A model generated the notes under the pieces. The model did no database searches. It was not told where the DNA came from and was given only the letters and a program-made list of their open reading frames with translations. Shown piece after piece: positions 42,171-51,987 of a DNA stretch of 64,000 nt. The position numbers and the translations under genes were made by a program. The DNA is taken from assembly GCF_036288925.1 (NCBI RefSeq), contig NZ_CP127167.1, positions 558,001 to 622,000 on the forward strand, in the 5' to 3' direction. Every line of letters starts with the position of its first letter. Positions within the stretch are counted from its first letter, which is position 1. Source of the DNA: Haemophilus parainfluenzae. GTDB lineage: Bacteria > Pseudomonadota > Gammaproteobacteria > Enterobacterales > Pasteurellaceae.

Positions 42171-43472
42171 ATGGATTGGTCAAGTGTTATTGTTCTATGT
42201 TCTAGTTTCTTTATTTTACTATTTATTGGTGTACCAATTTCATTTTCTATTGGATTGGCATCATTATTAACGATTTCTCTTTCCATTCCTTTTGATTCTG
42301 CTATTGCAGTAATTTCTCAAAAGATGGCATCAGGTTTAGATAGTTTCTCATTATTAGCTATTCCATTCTTTATTTTGGCAGGGAATATTATGAATCGTGG
42401 AGGTATTGCTATTCGACTTATTGAATTTGCTAAAGTACTTGGAGGTCGTTTACCAGGCTCACTCGCTCACGTTAACGTGTTAGCTAATATGATGTTTGGC
42501 TCTATTTCGGGATCTGCAGTTGCAGCGGGAGCTGCAATGGGTGGAATAATGTCACCTCTTCAAAAAAAAGAAGGGTATGATCCAGCTTTCTCTGCAGCAG
42601 TAAATATTGCATCTTGTCCTACAGGTCTACTTATTCCACCAAGTAATACTTTTATTGTGTATTCTTTAATTTCAGGTGGAACGTCTATTGGTGCATTATT
42701 CTTAGCTGGATACATTCCAGGAATTTTAATGGGACTTTCCATAATGGTAATTATTGGGTTTATTGCGAAAAAAAGAAACTATCCAGTATCTCCTAAGCCA
42801 ACAAAATCCGAAGTCGTTAAAAAAACCTTAGATGCATTACCAAGTTTAGGTTTGGTTATTGTGATTATGGGAGGGATTATTGGTGGTATATTTACAGCAA
42901 CTGAAGCTTCAGCGTTTGCAGTAGTGTATACCTTGGTATTAGCTGTAATCTTCTACCGTGAAGTGAAAATTAAAGAGTTACCAGGAATTATTCTTGAATC
43001 TGTATTAACAACTTCTATCGTCTTACTTTTAATAGGCACTTCCATGGGGATGTCTTGGGCAATGGCTAATGCGGATATTCCTTACACTATCAGTGATGCT
43101 CTGTTGGATATTTCAGATAACCCTATAGTCATACTTTTAATTATCAACATTATTTTATTAATTGTTGGTGTGTTTATGGATATGACGCCAGCACTTTTAA
43201 TTTTTACCCCAATTTTCTTACCAATAGTGACTGAATTAGGTATGGATCCTGTTCATTTTGGTATTTTGATGGCATTTAACTTATCTATTGGTATTTGTAC
43301 CCCTCCTGTTGGTAGCGCATTATTTATCGGTTGCTCTGTTGGTGGAGTAAGAATTAATCAAGTAATTAAGCCTCTTTTACCATTTTATATTGTTCTTATT
43401 TTAACCTTATTATTAGTAACCTATATTCCATCACTTAGCTTAGCTTTACCACAAATGCTGTTAGGCTATTAA
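42171..43472 (+). CDS. dctM: TRAP transporter large permease DctM
   Basis: 433 residues and about 12 membrane helices. Family motifs include PFFILAGNIMNRGGIA (around 63-78), SGSAVAAGAAMGGIM and, in the second half, GICTPPVGSALFIG. It uses a sodium gradient to move the DctP-bound acid. An in-frame extension upstream overlaps dctQ; ATG 42171 begins the normal family N-terminus. Followed 17 bases later by the GH31 gene. Confidence 0.93.
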   Translation: MDWSSVIVLCSSFFILLFIGVPISFSIGLASLLTISLSIPFDSAIAVISQKMASGLDSFSLLAIPFFILAGNIMNRGGIAIRLIEFAKVLGGRLPGSLAHVNVLANMMFGSISGSAVAAGAAMGGIMSPLQKKEGYDPAFSAAVNIASCPTGLLIPPSNTFIVYSLISGGTSIGALFLAGYIPGILMGLSIMVIIGFIAKKRNYPVSPKPTKSEVVKKTLDALPSLGLVIVIMGGIIGGIFTATEASAFAVVYTLVLAVIFYREVKIKELPGIILESVLTTSIVLLLIGTSMGMSWAMANADIPYTISDALLDISDNPIVILLIINIILLIVGVFMDMTPALLIFTPIFLPIVTELGMDPVHFGILMAFNLSIGICTPPVGSALFIGCSVGGVRINQVIKPLLPFYIVLILTLLLVTYIPSLSLALPQMLLGY

Positions 43473-43489
43473 TTCGGAGAAAGGCAAAG

Positions 43490-45868
43490 ATGAAAACATT
43501 AAAACAATGGCAGTTTATTAAAAACGAAAAAAATCGTATTGATTTGGCATGTGATCATGGATTTATATTGCATATTTTTGTTTTGGAAAATGACATTATT
43601 CGTGTGGCCTTTACACGAAATAATGAATTTAAACTTCCTCATACTTGGGCTATAACTCCAAACAAAAAAGATGTTGAATGGAAAGGTCGAGATAAATGGT
43701 CATTAGATGGGTTCTCTTTGCCTAATTATCAGCTTATTCAAACAGAAAAAACACTTGAAATTTCAACCGCACTTTTACGTTTAACAGTCCATCAGCCACT
43801 TTATCTTGAATGGGAATTCAAACAAGGTGAAAAATGGAAGCCATTGATGATGGATAGAAAAACAGGCGCATATTTAATGGGTATATCTAATTCTGATATT
43901 TCTCATTTTATAAACCGATCTGTTGATCACTATTACTATGGTTTAGGTGAAAAAACAGGTAACCTTAATAGACATGGTCGTCGTTTTGAAATGCGTAATA
44001 TAGATGCAATGGGCTACAACGCAGAGTATACAGATCCACTATATAAACATATTCCATTCTATATTACTCATACTTCAGATGTCAGTTATGGGCTTTATTA
44101 TGATAATTTGTCACCTTGCTGGTTTGTCTTGGGTAGTGAAATTGATAACTACCATGCTTATTATCGTTCTTATAAAGCAGAAGATGGAGATCTTGACTAT
44201 TACGTTATTCTTGGACCAAAAATTATTGATGTAACCAAAAAATATTGTCAATTAACTGGGGGTACAGCTTTTGGTCCAAAATGGAGTTTAGGTTATAGCG
44301 GATCGACTATGAGTTATACCGATGCTCCAGATGCGCAAGAACAGTTAAAAAAATTTGTGGATTTATGCGATAAGCACGATATTCCATGTGATTCTTTCCA
44401 ACTTTCATCAGGCTATACTTCAATTAATGGAAAACGCTATGTTTTCAATTGGAACAAAGAAAAAATTCCTCAACCATTAGAAATGGCTAAGCATTTTCAT
44501 GATGCAGGAATGAAATTAGCAGCCAACATTAAACCTTGTTTATTACAAGATCATCCACGCTATGAAGAAGTGGAAGAATTAGGTTTATTTATCAAAGATT
44601 CTGAATCTAATGCGCCAGAACGATCAATGTTTTGGGATGATGAGGGATCACATTTGGATTTTACCAATATGGATACTGTCGATTGGTGGAAGTCAAATAT
44701 AAAAAAACAATTATTAGATAATGGTATTGATTCTACATGGAATGATAATAATGAATTTGAAGTATGGGATAACTATGCAAAATGTCATTATTTTGGTAGG
44801 GGAATGCCAATTAAATTGTTGAGACCATTGCAACCATTGTTAATGATGAAATCTTCCTATGAAGCACAACTAGAACATGCTCCAAATAAACGCCCTTATT
44901 TAATATCCCGTTCGGGTTCTCCAGGAATGAATCGTTATGTTCAAACTTGGTCTGGAGATAATCGAACAAGTTGGAATACTCTAAAATATAATATCAAAAT
45001 GGGATTAGGGATGAGTCTTTCTGCTCTCCACAATGTAGGGCATGATGTTGGTGGCTTTTCGGGTAATAAACCTGATGCAGAACTCTTTGTTCGTTGGGTT
45101 CAAAATGGTGTAATGCATCCTCGATTTACTATCCATTCTTGGAATGATGATAAAACGGTTAATGAACCCTGGATGTATCCTCAAGTAACGAATATTATTC
45201 GTGATGCTATTCAATTACGTTATTGTTTAATGCCTTATATTTATAATGCATTTTGGAAATCTCATAATGAAAATGAGCCTATGTTACGCCCAACTTTCTT
45301 AGATCACGAGAATGATCCTAATACGTTTGCTGAAAATGATGATTATTTGTTTGGTGAAGATTTATTGGTGGCTTCTGTGGTTGAAGAAAATCAACGTAAA
45401 CGAGAAGTTTATTTGCCACAAAATTTAACAGGTTGGTATGACTTTTATTCTCACCAATGGTTTAATAGCGGCGAAACGATAATAGCTGATGCTCCATTGG
45501 AAAGGATACCTCTATTTGTAAGAGCTGGTAGTATTATCCCTCTAACTAAAAAGGGATATAAAAATACTTTAATAGATGATTATCGTGAGTTGCTTATCAT
45601 GCCTTTTATCAACCATGGTCAAAGAAGTATTACAATTTTTGATGATGATGGTGAAACATTTGATTATCAAAAAGGTAAATGCCTAATTTTAAATATTGAC
45701 CTTAAATGTACCAATAGTACTATTGAATTAACTATTACTAAATCAGGTGGTTATTTGCCTAAATATAATGAGATTAAATTTAGGATTCCAATTTCAGAAG
45801 AAAGAGATTTTGTTATTAATGGAAACATGGTGAATAATGGCTTTAAACTAAATTTAAATAATATTTAA
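43490..45868 (+). CDS. GH31 family glycoside hydrolase
   Basis: 792 residues without a signal peptide, so cytoplasmic. Layout: N-terminal beta-sandwich (about 1-240) with YYYGLGEKTGNLNR at ~147-160, a TIM barrel, then C-terminal beta domains. Expected nucleophile Asp419 is in STWNDNNEFE and acid/base Asp490 in WSGDNRTSW; the late DDDGETFDYQKG is also typical. GH31 enzymes cleave alpha-glucosides, alpha-xylosides or sulfoquinovosides. Placed between the uronate TRAP permease and uxuR, it probably frees glucuronate or a partner sugar from an imported glycoside. In H. influenzae I recall a zinc dehydrogenase at this place instead. GGAGAAAGG precedes the ATG. Confidence 0.88.
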   Translation: MKTLKQWQFIKNEKNRIDLACDHGFILHIFVLENDIIRVAFTRNNEFKLPHTWAITPNKKDVEWKGRDKWSLDGFSLPNYQLIQTEKTLEISTALLRLTVHQPLYLEWEFKQGEKWKPLMMDRKTGAYLMGISNSDISHFINRSVDHYYYGLGEKTGNLNRHGRRFEMRNIDAMGYNAEYTDPLYKHIPFYITHTSDVSYGLYYDNLSPCWFVLGSEIDNYHAYYRSYKAEDGDLDYYVILGPKIIDVTKKYCQLTGGTAFGPKWSLGYSGSTMSYTDAPDAQEQLKKFVDLCDKHDIPCDSFQLSSGYTSINGKRYVFNWNKEKIPQPLEMAKHFHDAGMKLAANIKPCLLQDHPRYEEVEELGLFIKDSESNAPERSMFWDDEGSHLDFTNMDTVDWWKSNIKKQLLDNGIDSTWNDNNEFEVWDNYAKCHYFGRGMPIKLLRPLQPLLMMKSSYEAQLEHAPNKRPYLISRSGSPGMNRYVQTWSGDNRTSWNTLKYNIKMGLGMSLSALHNVGHDVGGFSGNKPDAELFVRWVQNGVMHPRFTIHSWNDDKTVNEPWMYPQVTNIIRDAIQLRYCLMPYIYNAFWKSHNENEPMLRPTFLDHENDPNTFAENDDYLFGEDLLVASVVEENQRKREVYLPQNLTGWYDFYSHQWFNSGETIIADAPLERIPLFVRAGSIIPLTKKGYKNTLIDDYRELLIMPFINHGQRSITIFDDDGETFDYQKGKCLILNIDLKCTNSTIELTITKSGGYLPKYNEIKFRIPISEERDFVINGNMVNNGFKLNLNNI

Positions 45869-45881
45869 TTAGAGAAGAGTA

Positions 45882-46637
45882 ATGAACTTTGATGAATTAA
45901 GATCCTATAAAAAGATTGGAAATGAATTAAAAGAACAACTTAATAATAATCAATATAAAGTTGGTGAAAAATTACCTGCAGAGCGAGATTTAGCAGAGTA
46001 TTTTGATGTTAGTAGAACGGTTATTCGTGAAGCTATCATTATGTTGGAATTAGAAAATCTAGTTGAGGTAAGAAAAGGCTCAGGCGTATATGTTATTGCT
46101 TTGCCTCAAAGACAGGCAAGCAATGATGATGTGCTTGATAAAGTTGATGTTGGACCTTTTGAATTATTACAAGCTCGTCAATTATTGGAAAGTAGTATTG
46201 CTGAATTTGCTGCATTACAAGCAACTCGTTCAGATATTGTTCGTTTAAAAGAAATTCTGGCTAGAGAACGTTCCAATTTAGATCAAGGTGATGAAGATTA
46301 TGTGGCTGATGAAGATTTTCATCAAACAATTGCTGAAATTACGCAAAATGAAGTAATTGTACATATGCAAAAGGCGCTCTGGGAGCTACGTATAAATAGC
46401 AAAATGTGGCAAGGATTACATTTACATATTCCAAATCAGAGTTATCGGCATCTTTGGTTACAAGATCATGAAAATATTATAACGGCATTGCAACGTAAAG
46501 ATCCCGCAATGGCAAAGAAAGCTATGTGGCAACACTTAGAAAATGTAAAACAAAAACTTTTTGAGTTATCTGATGTAGATGATCCTGATTTTTATGGTTA
46601 TCTATTTAATATGAGTCCAATTGTTGTAGATCGTTAA
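45882..46637 (+). CDS. uxuR: GntR/FadR-family uronate repressor
   Basis: 251 residues. An N-terminal winged helix with [20 protein letters not shown] (around 27-46) and VRKGSGVYV (around 65-73) is followed by the FCD all-helical effector domain with metal-binding His and Asp residues ([12 protein letters not shown]). It resembles UxuR/ExuR, which release DNA on binding fructuronate or related acids. Its own operon carries a matching operator at 41607-41622, so autoregulation is likely. Spacing to GH31 is 13 bases. Confidence 0.88.
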   Translation: MNFDELRSYKKIGNELKEQLNNNQYKVGEKLPAERDLAEYFDVSRTVIREAIIMLELENLVEVRKGSGVYVIALPQRQASNDDVLDKVDVGPFELLQARQLLESSIAEFAALQATRSDIVRLKEILARERSNLDQGDEDYVADEDFHQTIAEITQNEVIVHMQKALWELRINSKMWQGLHLHIPNQSYRHLWLQDHENIITALQRKDPAMAKKAMWQHLENVKQKLFELSDVDDPDFYGYLFNMSPIVVDR

Positions 46638-46656
46638 AATTAAGAAGGAGGTTCAA

Positions 46657-47841
46657 ATGGAACAAGCATGGCGTTGGTATGGACCCAAAGATCCGGTATC
46701 TCTATCGGATATTAGACAAGCAGGTGCGACAGGTATTGTAACAGCATTGCATCATATTCCAAATGGGCAGGTTTGGAGTATTGAGGAAATTGAAAAACGA
46801 AAAGCAGAAGTTGAAACAGCAGGGCTAGTTTGGTCTGTAGTTGAGAGTGTGCCAGTACATGAGGAAATAAAAACACAAACTGGCAATTATCAGATTTGGA
46901 TTGATAATTATAAACAAACTCTTCGTAATTTAGCTAAATGTGGTATTGATACAGTTTGTTATAACTTTATGCCTGTTTTAGATTGGACACGTACAGATTT
47001 AGCTTATGAATTGCCTGATGGTTCTAAGGCTCTACGTTTTGATCATATAGCTTTTTCTGCCTTTGAATTGCATATTCTGAAACGTCCTAATGCAGAGTTA
47101 AGTTATACAGAGGAAGAACAGGAAGCAGCTAAACGTTATTATGAAAAGATGACGGAAGCAGATATTAAGCAATTAACTAATAATATTATTGCTGGTCTTC
47201 CTGGTGCAGAAGAAGGGTATACTTTGGAAGAGTTCCAAGGACAATTAGATCGTTATAAAGATATTTCACCAGAAAAATTCCGCTCTCATCTTGCCTATTT
47301 TTTAAATCAAATTGTGCCGGTTGCACAAGAGGTTGGTGTTAAACTGGCTATTCATCCTGATGATCCTCCTCGTCCAATATTAGGGTTACCTCGTATCGTA
47401 TCTACTATAGAGGATATGCAATGGTTTGTTGAAGTAGAACCGCTTCCAGCAAATGGTTTTACTATGTGTACTGGGTCTTATGGTGTTCGTTCAGATAATG
47501 ATTTAGTTAAAATGACAGAACAATTTGCCGATCGTATTTACTTTGCTCATCTACGCTCAACAGAAAGAGAAGATAATCCATTAACGTTCCATGAGGCTTC
47601 TCATTTACAAGGAGATGTGGATATGTTTAATGTAGTAAAAGCATTATTAACTGAAGAGTATCGTCGTTTAAATAATGGTGAGACTAGATTGATTCCTATG
47701 AGACCAGATCATGGACATCAGATGTTGGATGATTTGCATAAGAAAACAAATCCTGGGTATTCCGCTATTGGACGTTTAAAAGGTCTGGCTGAATTTCGAG
47801 GTTTAGAGATGGCATTAAAAAAAGTATATTTCAATAAATAA
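46657..47841 (+). CDS. uxuA: Mannonate dehydratase
   Basis: 394 residues, the same length as E. coli UxuA. It dehydrates D-mannonate to 2-keto-3-deoxygluconate. N-terminal [16 protein letters not shown], the [15 protein letters not shown] segment (around 106-120) and HPDDPPRP (around 231-238) with metal-binding His are family hallmarks. AAGGAGG is an ideal ribosome site. It follows uxuR by 19 bases and precedes the PP2C-like gene by 24. Confidence 0.95.
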   Translation: MEQAWRWYGPKDPVSLSDIRQAGATGIVTALHHIPNGQVWSIEEIEKRKAEVETAGLVWSVVESVPVHEEIKTQTGNYQIWIDNYKQTLRNLAKCGIDTVCYNFMPVLDWTRTDLAYELPDGSKALRFDHIAFSAFELHILKRPNAELSYTEEEQEAAKRYYEKMTEADIKQLTNNIIAGLPGAEEGYTLEEFQGQLDRYKDISPEKFRSHLAYFLNQIVPVAQEVGVKLAIHPDDPPRPILGLPRIVSTIEDMQWFVEVEPLPANGFTMCTGSYGVRSDNDLVKMTEQFADRIYFAHLRSTEREDNPLTFHEASHLQGDVDMFNVVKALLTEEYRRLNNGETRLIPMRPDHGHQMLDDLHKKTNPGYSAIGRLKGLAEFRGLEMALKKVYFNK

Positions 47842-47865
47842 CAGGAATTCCTTACTAAGGAGGAA

Positions 47866-48804
47866 ATGATGAAAAAAGCATTATTAGTATTACCTTTTAT
47901 TTCATTGGGTGTGTTTGCTCAGGATGATCTGACTTATGATAAGCTTGTGCAGACATCAGTGAAAAGTGGTTCTATTGATTACTTTATTCAAGGCAAAGGA
48001 GGGGCCGGTGAGAAAAATAATCAAATTTGTGAAGATGGATTATTTTTCAATGATCACTATCTTGCCGTTTTTGATGGAGCGACTGATAAATCTGGTAAGA
48101 AATATGACGGCAAAAAAGGAGGTCGAGTTAGCAGAGATATCATTCAAGATGTTTTCCAATCGCTTCCTCCTAATACAGATAAATTAGCGATTTTGCAGAA
48201 AATTAATGAGAAATTCAAAGAATTTTATGCTAAGAATCCAGACATGGATTTTGAAAAGAATCCATTGTTTAGACCAACAGCAACATTAATTTGGTATAAC
48301 TTGGATACCAATGAGCTTGTTGCAATTGGTGACTCAAAGGCAAGAATTGATGGGGTTAATTACAATGATGAAGCTAAATATGTTGATGTATTAAATAGTG
48401 CTTTGAGAGTAAAAATTCTAAAAGATTTGAAATTAACACCTGAGCAAATAGAAGAAAATGATTTAGGTCGTTTTTATATTCTTCCTTTGCTGAAAAGACA
48501 ATCTGAATTTCAAAACAACCCAAACGCTCCAAAAGCTTTCCAATATTGGGCAATTGATGGTTTTAATATCCCTGAATCGGAATTAAAAACTTGGAAGTTT
48601 GATAAAACTCCTAAAGTGATTGAATTATCTTCAGATGGATATGAAACTTATCCGAAAGAAGCAACTGTTGATAGTTATGAAAATCAATTGAAAGAAGAAC
48701 TAAAAAACGACCCATTGCGCATTGAAAACCCATCAACAAAAGGAGTCGTAAAAGGTAATTATACCTTTGATGATAGAGCAATTTTGATCTATAAATCTAA
48801 ATAG
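47866..48804 (+). CDS. Secreted PP2C-like protein phosphatase
   Basis: 312 residues. A Sec signal peptide (about 1-19, cleavage after VFA) leads to a domain with the PP2C motif order: E56-D57 in ICEDGLF, D70-G71 in VFDGATD, GG at 85-86, TATLIWYN at 138, D156 in AIGDSKARI, D257 in LSSDGYET and D302-D303 in FDDRAIL. These supply the two-metal site of PPM phosphatases. Periplasmic members are unusual; the substrate is unknown. AGGAGGAA precedes ATGATG. It follows uxuA closely and may share its transcript, then ends at a good terminator. Confidence 0.78.
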   Translation: MMKKALLVLPFISLGVFAQDDLTYDKLVQTSVKSGSIDYFIQGKGGAGEKNNQICEDGLFFNDHYLAVFDGATDKSGKKYDGKKGGRVSRDIIQDVFQSLPPNTDKLAILQKINEKFKEFYAKNPDMDFEKNPLFRPTATLIWYNLDTNELVAIGDSKARIDGVNYNDEAKYVDVLNSALRVKILKDLKLTPEQIEENDLGRFYILPLLKRQSEFQNNPNAPKAFQYWAIDGFNIPESELKTWKFDKTPKVIELSSDGYETYPKEATVDSYENQLKEELKNDPLRIENPSTKGVVKGNYTFDDRAILIYKSK

Positions 48805-48812
48805 GCTATCTA

Positions 48813-48848
48813 CTTGTACTTACGTTAAATAAGTACAGGTTTTTTTAT
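48813..48848 (+). terminator. Terminator after the PP2C-like gene
   Basis: CTTGTACTTA and TAAGTACAGG pair (one wobble) around CGTTAAA, followed by seven T. It separates the uronate operon from the EamA gene. Confidence 0.87.
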
Positions 48849-48859
48849 ATTATTAATTT

Positions 48860-49735
48860 ATGCGTAAGTATTCTGGCGAACTTATTTTATTTTTTGTAAC
48901 TTTTATTGCTGCTTCAGGTTGGTTTTTTTCTAAATATTCTTTAGAGGGAATGCCACAGATGGGGTTTATTGGCCTTCGTTTCACCATTGCATTTCTTATA
49001 TTTTTGCCCTTTTCCTATTCTACAATTTGTAAGTTAGAATTTTTTCAAATAATGAAAGCTGTGAGTGTTGGTTTAGCTTATATACTAACGATGGTATTAT
49101 GGATTTCTGGATTAATATTAAGCGAATACTTAGGGGAAGGAGCTTTCTTATATAGTCTATCAATGCTGATCGCTCCTTTAATATCTTGGGGATTATTTAA
49201 GCATAAACCTCAAAAAATTTTTTGGATTTCACTACCTATTGCTGTATTAGGGCTCTATTGTTTATTGGGACAAAAAAGCAGCATGTTCCATTTTTCCTTG
49301 AGTAATATTATTTTCTTACTAGCCTCTATTTCTGCTGCATTATATTTTGTGTTAAATAATCAATTTGCTAAGAATATTCCACCATTGGCTTTGACAACAA
49401 TTCAGATCGGAGTTGTTGGAGTTTTGGCTGGATTATATTCTTTATTGGTAGAAAAATGGCTATTCCCCATCTCTATGAATACCTTATTTTGGTTTGCAGG
49501 TAGTATCCTTATTGCTACCAATTTAAGGGTTTTTTTACAAACTATTGCTCAAAATAAGTGCAGTATTAATAATGCAGCAGTTATAATGTTATTAGAACCT
49601 ATATGGACTCTGGTTTTAAGCATATTTTTTTTAGGTGAAATATTTTCGTTCATAAAAATATTAGGTTGTAGTTTAATTTTAATTTCTTTGATTATTTATC
49701 GCTTACCTAAATTAACTAGAGTATCACTTGAATAA
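48860..49735 (+). CDS. EamA-type (DMT) transporter
   Basis: 291 residues and ten predicted membrane helices in two EamA repeats (about 1-135 and 148-285), the second with MLLEPIWTLVLSIFFLGE near 243-260, a classic EamA signature. These proteins export or exchange metabolites such as amino acids or purines; the substrate here is unknown. No strong ribosome site is seen before the ATG. Very AT-rich (Ile, Leu, Phe-heavy). Confidence 0.85.
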   Translation: MRKYSGELILFFVTFIAASGWFFSKYSLEGMPQMGFIGLRFTIAFLIFLPFSYSTICKLEFFQIMKAVSVGLAYILTMVLWISGLILSEYLGEGAFLYSLSMLIAPLISWGLFKHKPQKIFWISLPIAVLGLYCLLGQKSSMFHFSLSNIIFLLASISAALYFVLNNQFAKNIPPLALTTIQIGVVGVLAGLYSLLVEKWLFPISMNTLFWFAGSILIATNLRVFLQTIAQNKCSINNAAVIMLLEPIWTLVLSIFFLGEIFSFIKILGCSLILISLIIYRLPKLTRVSLE

Positions 49736-49743
49736 GTAGAGTT

Positions 49744-50472
49744 TTAATTTTCTACATCCACACTCAGTACTTCATCTTCTGTTTTTAACAGCGTATAGAC
49801 ATCTTTTAGCATTTCATTATCGATGTTGTAGCATCGTACTTGCAAGCGAACTTCGCCGCTAGCTTGGTCTTTTACCGAGATATTTTCAATACGATAGTCA
49901 TGTTTGAGTAATAAATCTGTGACTTTACTAATACCGTTCGCAGAACTTAGCTGAATAGCCAATCGAGTACGCTTTTTATAGGTTTTACGGCGAACATAAC
50001 GTTGCACAATCGGGCTGATACGGATAGCGATTAAAATCATCAAAGTAGCAATAATCGCATCAAAAATAAAACCCGCACCTGTTGCCACACCGATAGCCGC
50101 AGCCGCCCAAATAATGGCGGAAGTAGTTAAGCCTGAAATAGCATCATTTTTCTTGTGTAAAATTACCCCTGCGCCTAAAAAACCAATACCACTGATTACT
50201 TGTGCGGCAAGTCGCATAGGGTCAGTTCGGATATTATCTGAAACTTGTGCGTAATGTTCAGCAGCTTGAATGGAGACAATCGTGAGTACACAAGTCGTTA
50301 CCGCAATAATAGCACAAGTTTTGACACCAACCGGTTTGTGTTTAAGTTCTCGTTCTAAGCCAATAATCCCGCCAAGTACAAGTGCGAGTAGCATTTTTCC
50401 GAGAATAATTAAATAAGCCATTTGTTCAAAAATAGTTGAAAAAAGAGAGAGATTTTCCATATTAATAATCAA
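49744..50472 (-). CDS. MgtC/SapB-family membrane protein
   Basis: 242 residues. N-terminal MgtC domain of four to five helices with GGIIGLERELKHKPVGVKT (around 34-52) and GIGFLGAGVIL (around 95-105), then a cytoplasmic ACT-like domain (about 165-242) with NISVKDQASGEVRLQV. Some relatives regulate the F1Fo ATPase or survival under low magnesium; other YhiD/SapB members have unknown roles. An alternative ATG lies at 50460. It converges with the EamA gene. Confidence 0.88.
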   Translation of the reverse strand: MIINMENLSLFSTIFEQMAYLIILGKMLLALVLGGIIGLERELKHKPVGVKTCAIIAVTTCVLTIVSIQAAEHYAQVSDNIRTDPMRLAAQVISGIGFLGAGVILHKKNDAISGLTTSAIIWAAAAIGVATGAGFIFDAIIATLMILIAIRISPIVQRYVRRKTYKKRTRLAIQLSSANGISKVTDLLLKHDYRIENISVKDQASGEVRLQVRCYNIDNEMLKDVYTLLKTEDEVLSVDVEN

Positions 50473-50586
50473 TATAAGTAAATAAAAATGGTACTTATTC
50501 TACCTGAAAAAAAGGCGTTAATGGGTAAATTTACTTTAATTATCGCCTTTCTGCTTGAAATTGAGTAAAATCTAAGGTTTTGAAAA

Positions 50587-51948
50587 ATGACGATAGCTGA
50601 GAATAAATTTATGCAAAAATCAACGCCAAATATTGGCTTTGTAAGTTTAGGTTGCCCTAAAAATTTAGTTGATTCAGAACGGATTTTGACCGAATTACGT
50701 ACTGACGGATATAACATTGTGCCAAGTTATGAAAATGTAGACTTGGTCATTGTGAATACTTGCGGTTTTATTGATAGTGCTGTACAGGAATCCCTAGAAG
50801 CTATTGGCGAGGCGTTGGAAGAAAACGGACGTGTGATTGTGACCGGCTGTTTAGGGGCGAAAGAAGATCAAATTCGCCAAGTTCACCCGAAAGTATTGGA
50901 AGTAACTGGTCCGCATAGTTATGAAGCAGTAATGGCTCAAGTACACAAGTATGTACCAAAGCCAGAACATAATCCTTACACCAGCCTTGTTCCAAAACAA
51001 GGAGTGAAATTAACACCAAAACACTATGCATATTTGAAAATCTCAGAAGGTTGTGATCATCGTTGTACATTCTGCATAATTCCTTCATTGCGTGGGGATT
51101 TAGAAAGCCGTTCTATCACGCAAGTATTGGATGAAGCAAAACGTCTTGCTGATGCAGGCGTGAAAGAGTTATTGGTCGTATCACAAGATACCTCTGCTTA
51201 TGCAATGGATACACAACGCAAAGAAGGTGGCGTAAAAACGGCTTTCTGGAATGGTATGCCAATTAAAAATGACTTAATGACCTTGTGTAAACAACTTGGT
51301 AAATTAGGCATTTGGGTACGTTTACACTACGTTTATCCTTATCCGCACGTGGATGATTTAATTCCATTAATGGCGGAAGGTTTATTGTTGCCTTATTTGG
51401 ATATTCCATTGCAACACGCAAGTCCAAAAATTTTAAAAGCGATGAAAAGACCAGGAAAAATTGACCGCACTTTAGAGCGTATCAAGCAATGGCGTGAGAT
51501 TTGTCCGGATTTAACCTTGCGTTCAACTTTCATTGTAGGCTTCCCGGGTGAAACAGAAGAAGACTTCCAAATGTTATTGGATTTCTTAAAAGAAGCACAA
51601 CTTGATCGCGTGGGCTGTTTCAAATTTAGCCCAGTAGAAGGCGCACCGGCTACCGAAATGGCCGACCAAGTGCCTGAAGAGGTAAAAGAAGAACGTTTCC
51701 ACCGCTTTATGCAGTTACAACAAGAAATTTCCGCTGAACGATTAAAGCAAAAAATTGGCCGAATGCTTGATGTAATCGTGGATGAAATTGATGACGAAGG
51801 TATTATTGGCCGTACAAAAGCTGATGCACCAGAAATTGATGGCTTAGTTTATATTGAAAATCTAAGTGGCACACCTGTAAAAGTAGGCGAAGTTATTAAA
51901 GTCACTATCACCCATTCAGATGAATATGATCTGTGGGGAACCTGTTAA
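50587..51948 (+). CDS. rimO: Ribosomal protein S12 methylthiotransferase RimO
   Basis: 453 residues (a start at 50611 is also possible and gives 445). UPF0004 domain with [16 protein letters not shown] at the N-terminus, radical SAM motif CDHRCTFC (around 157-164) and a C-terminal TRAM domain ending DEYDLWGTC. It methylthiolates Asp88 of S12. The order rimO-ngt matches the N-glycosylation locus of Actinobacillus pleuropneumoniae as I know it. Confidence 0.95.
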   Translation: MTIAENKFMQKSTPNIGFVSLGCPKNLVDSERILTELRTDGYNIVPSYENVDLVIVNTCGFIDSAVQESLEAIGEALEENGRVIVTGCLGAKEDQIRQVHPKVLEVTGPHSYEAVMAQVHKYVPKPEHNPYTSLVPKQGVKLTPKHYAYLKISEGCDHRCTFCIIPSLRGDLESRSITQVLDEAKRLADAGVKELLVVSQDTSAYAMDTQRKEGGVKTAFWNGMPIKNDLMTLCKQLGKLGIWVRLHYVYPYPHVDDLIPLMAEGLLLPYLDIPLQHASPKILKAMKRPGKIDRTLERIKQWREICPDLTLRSTFIVGFPGETEEDFQMLLDFLKEAQLDRVGCFKFSPVEGAPATEMADQVPEEVKEERFHRFMQLQQEISAERLKQKIGRMLDVIVDEIDDEGIIGRTKADAPEIDGLVYIENLSGTPVKVGEVIKVTITHSDEYDLWGTC

Positions 51949-51987
51949 TTATTCATTTTATTTATTTTTTACCAAAGAAATTTAGAA

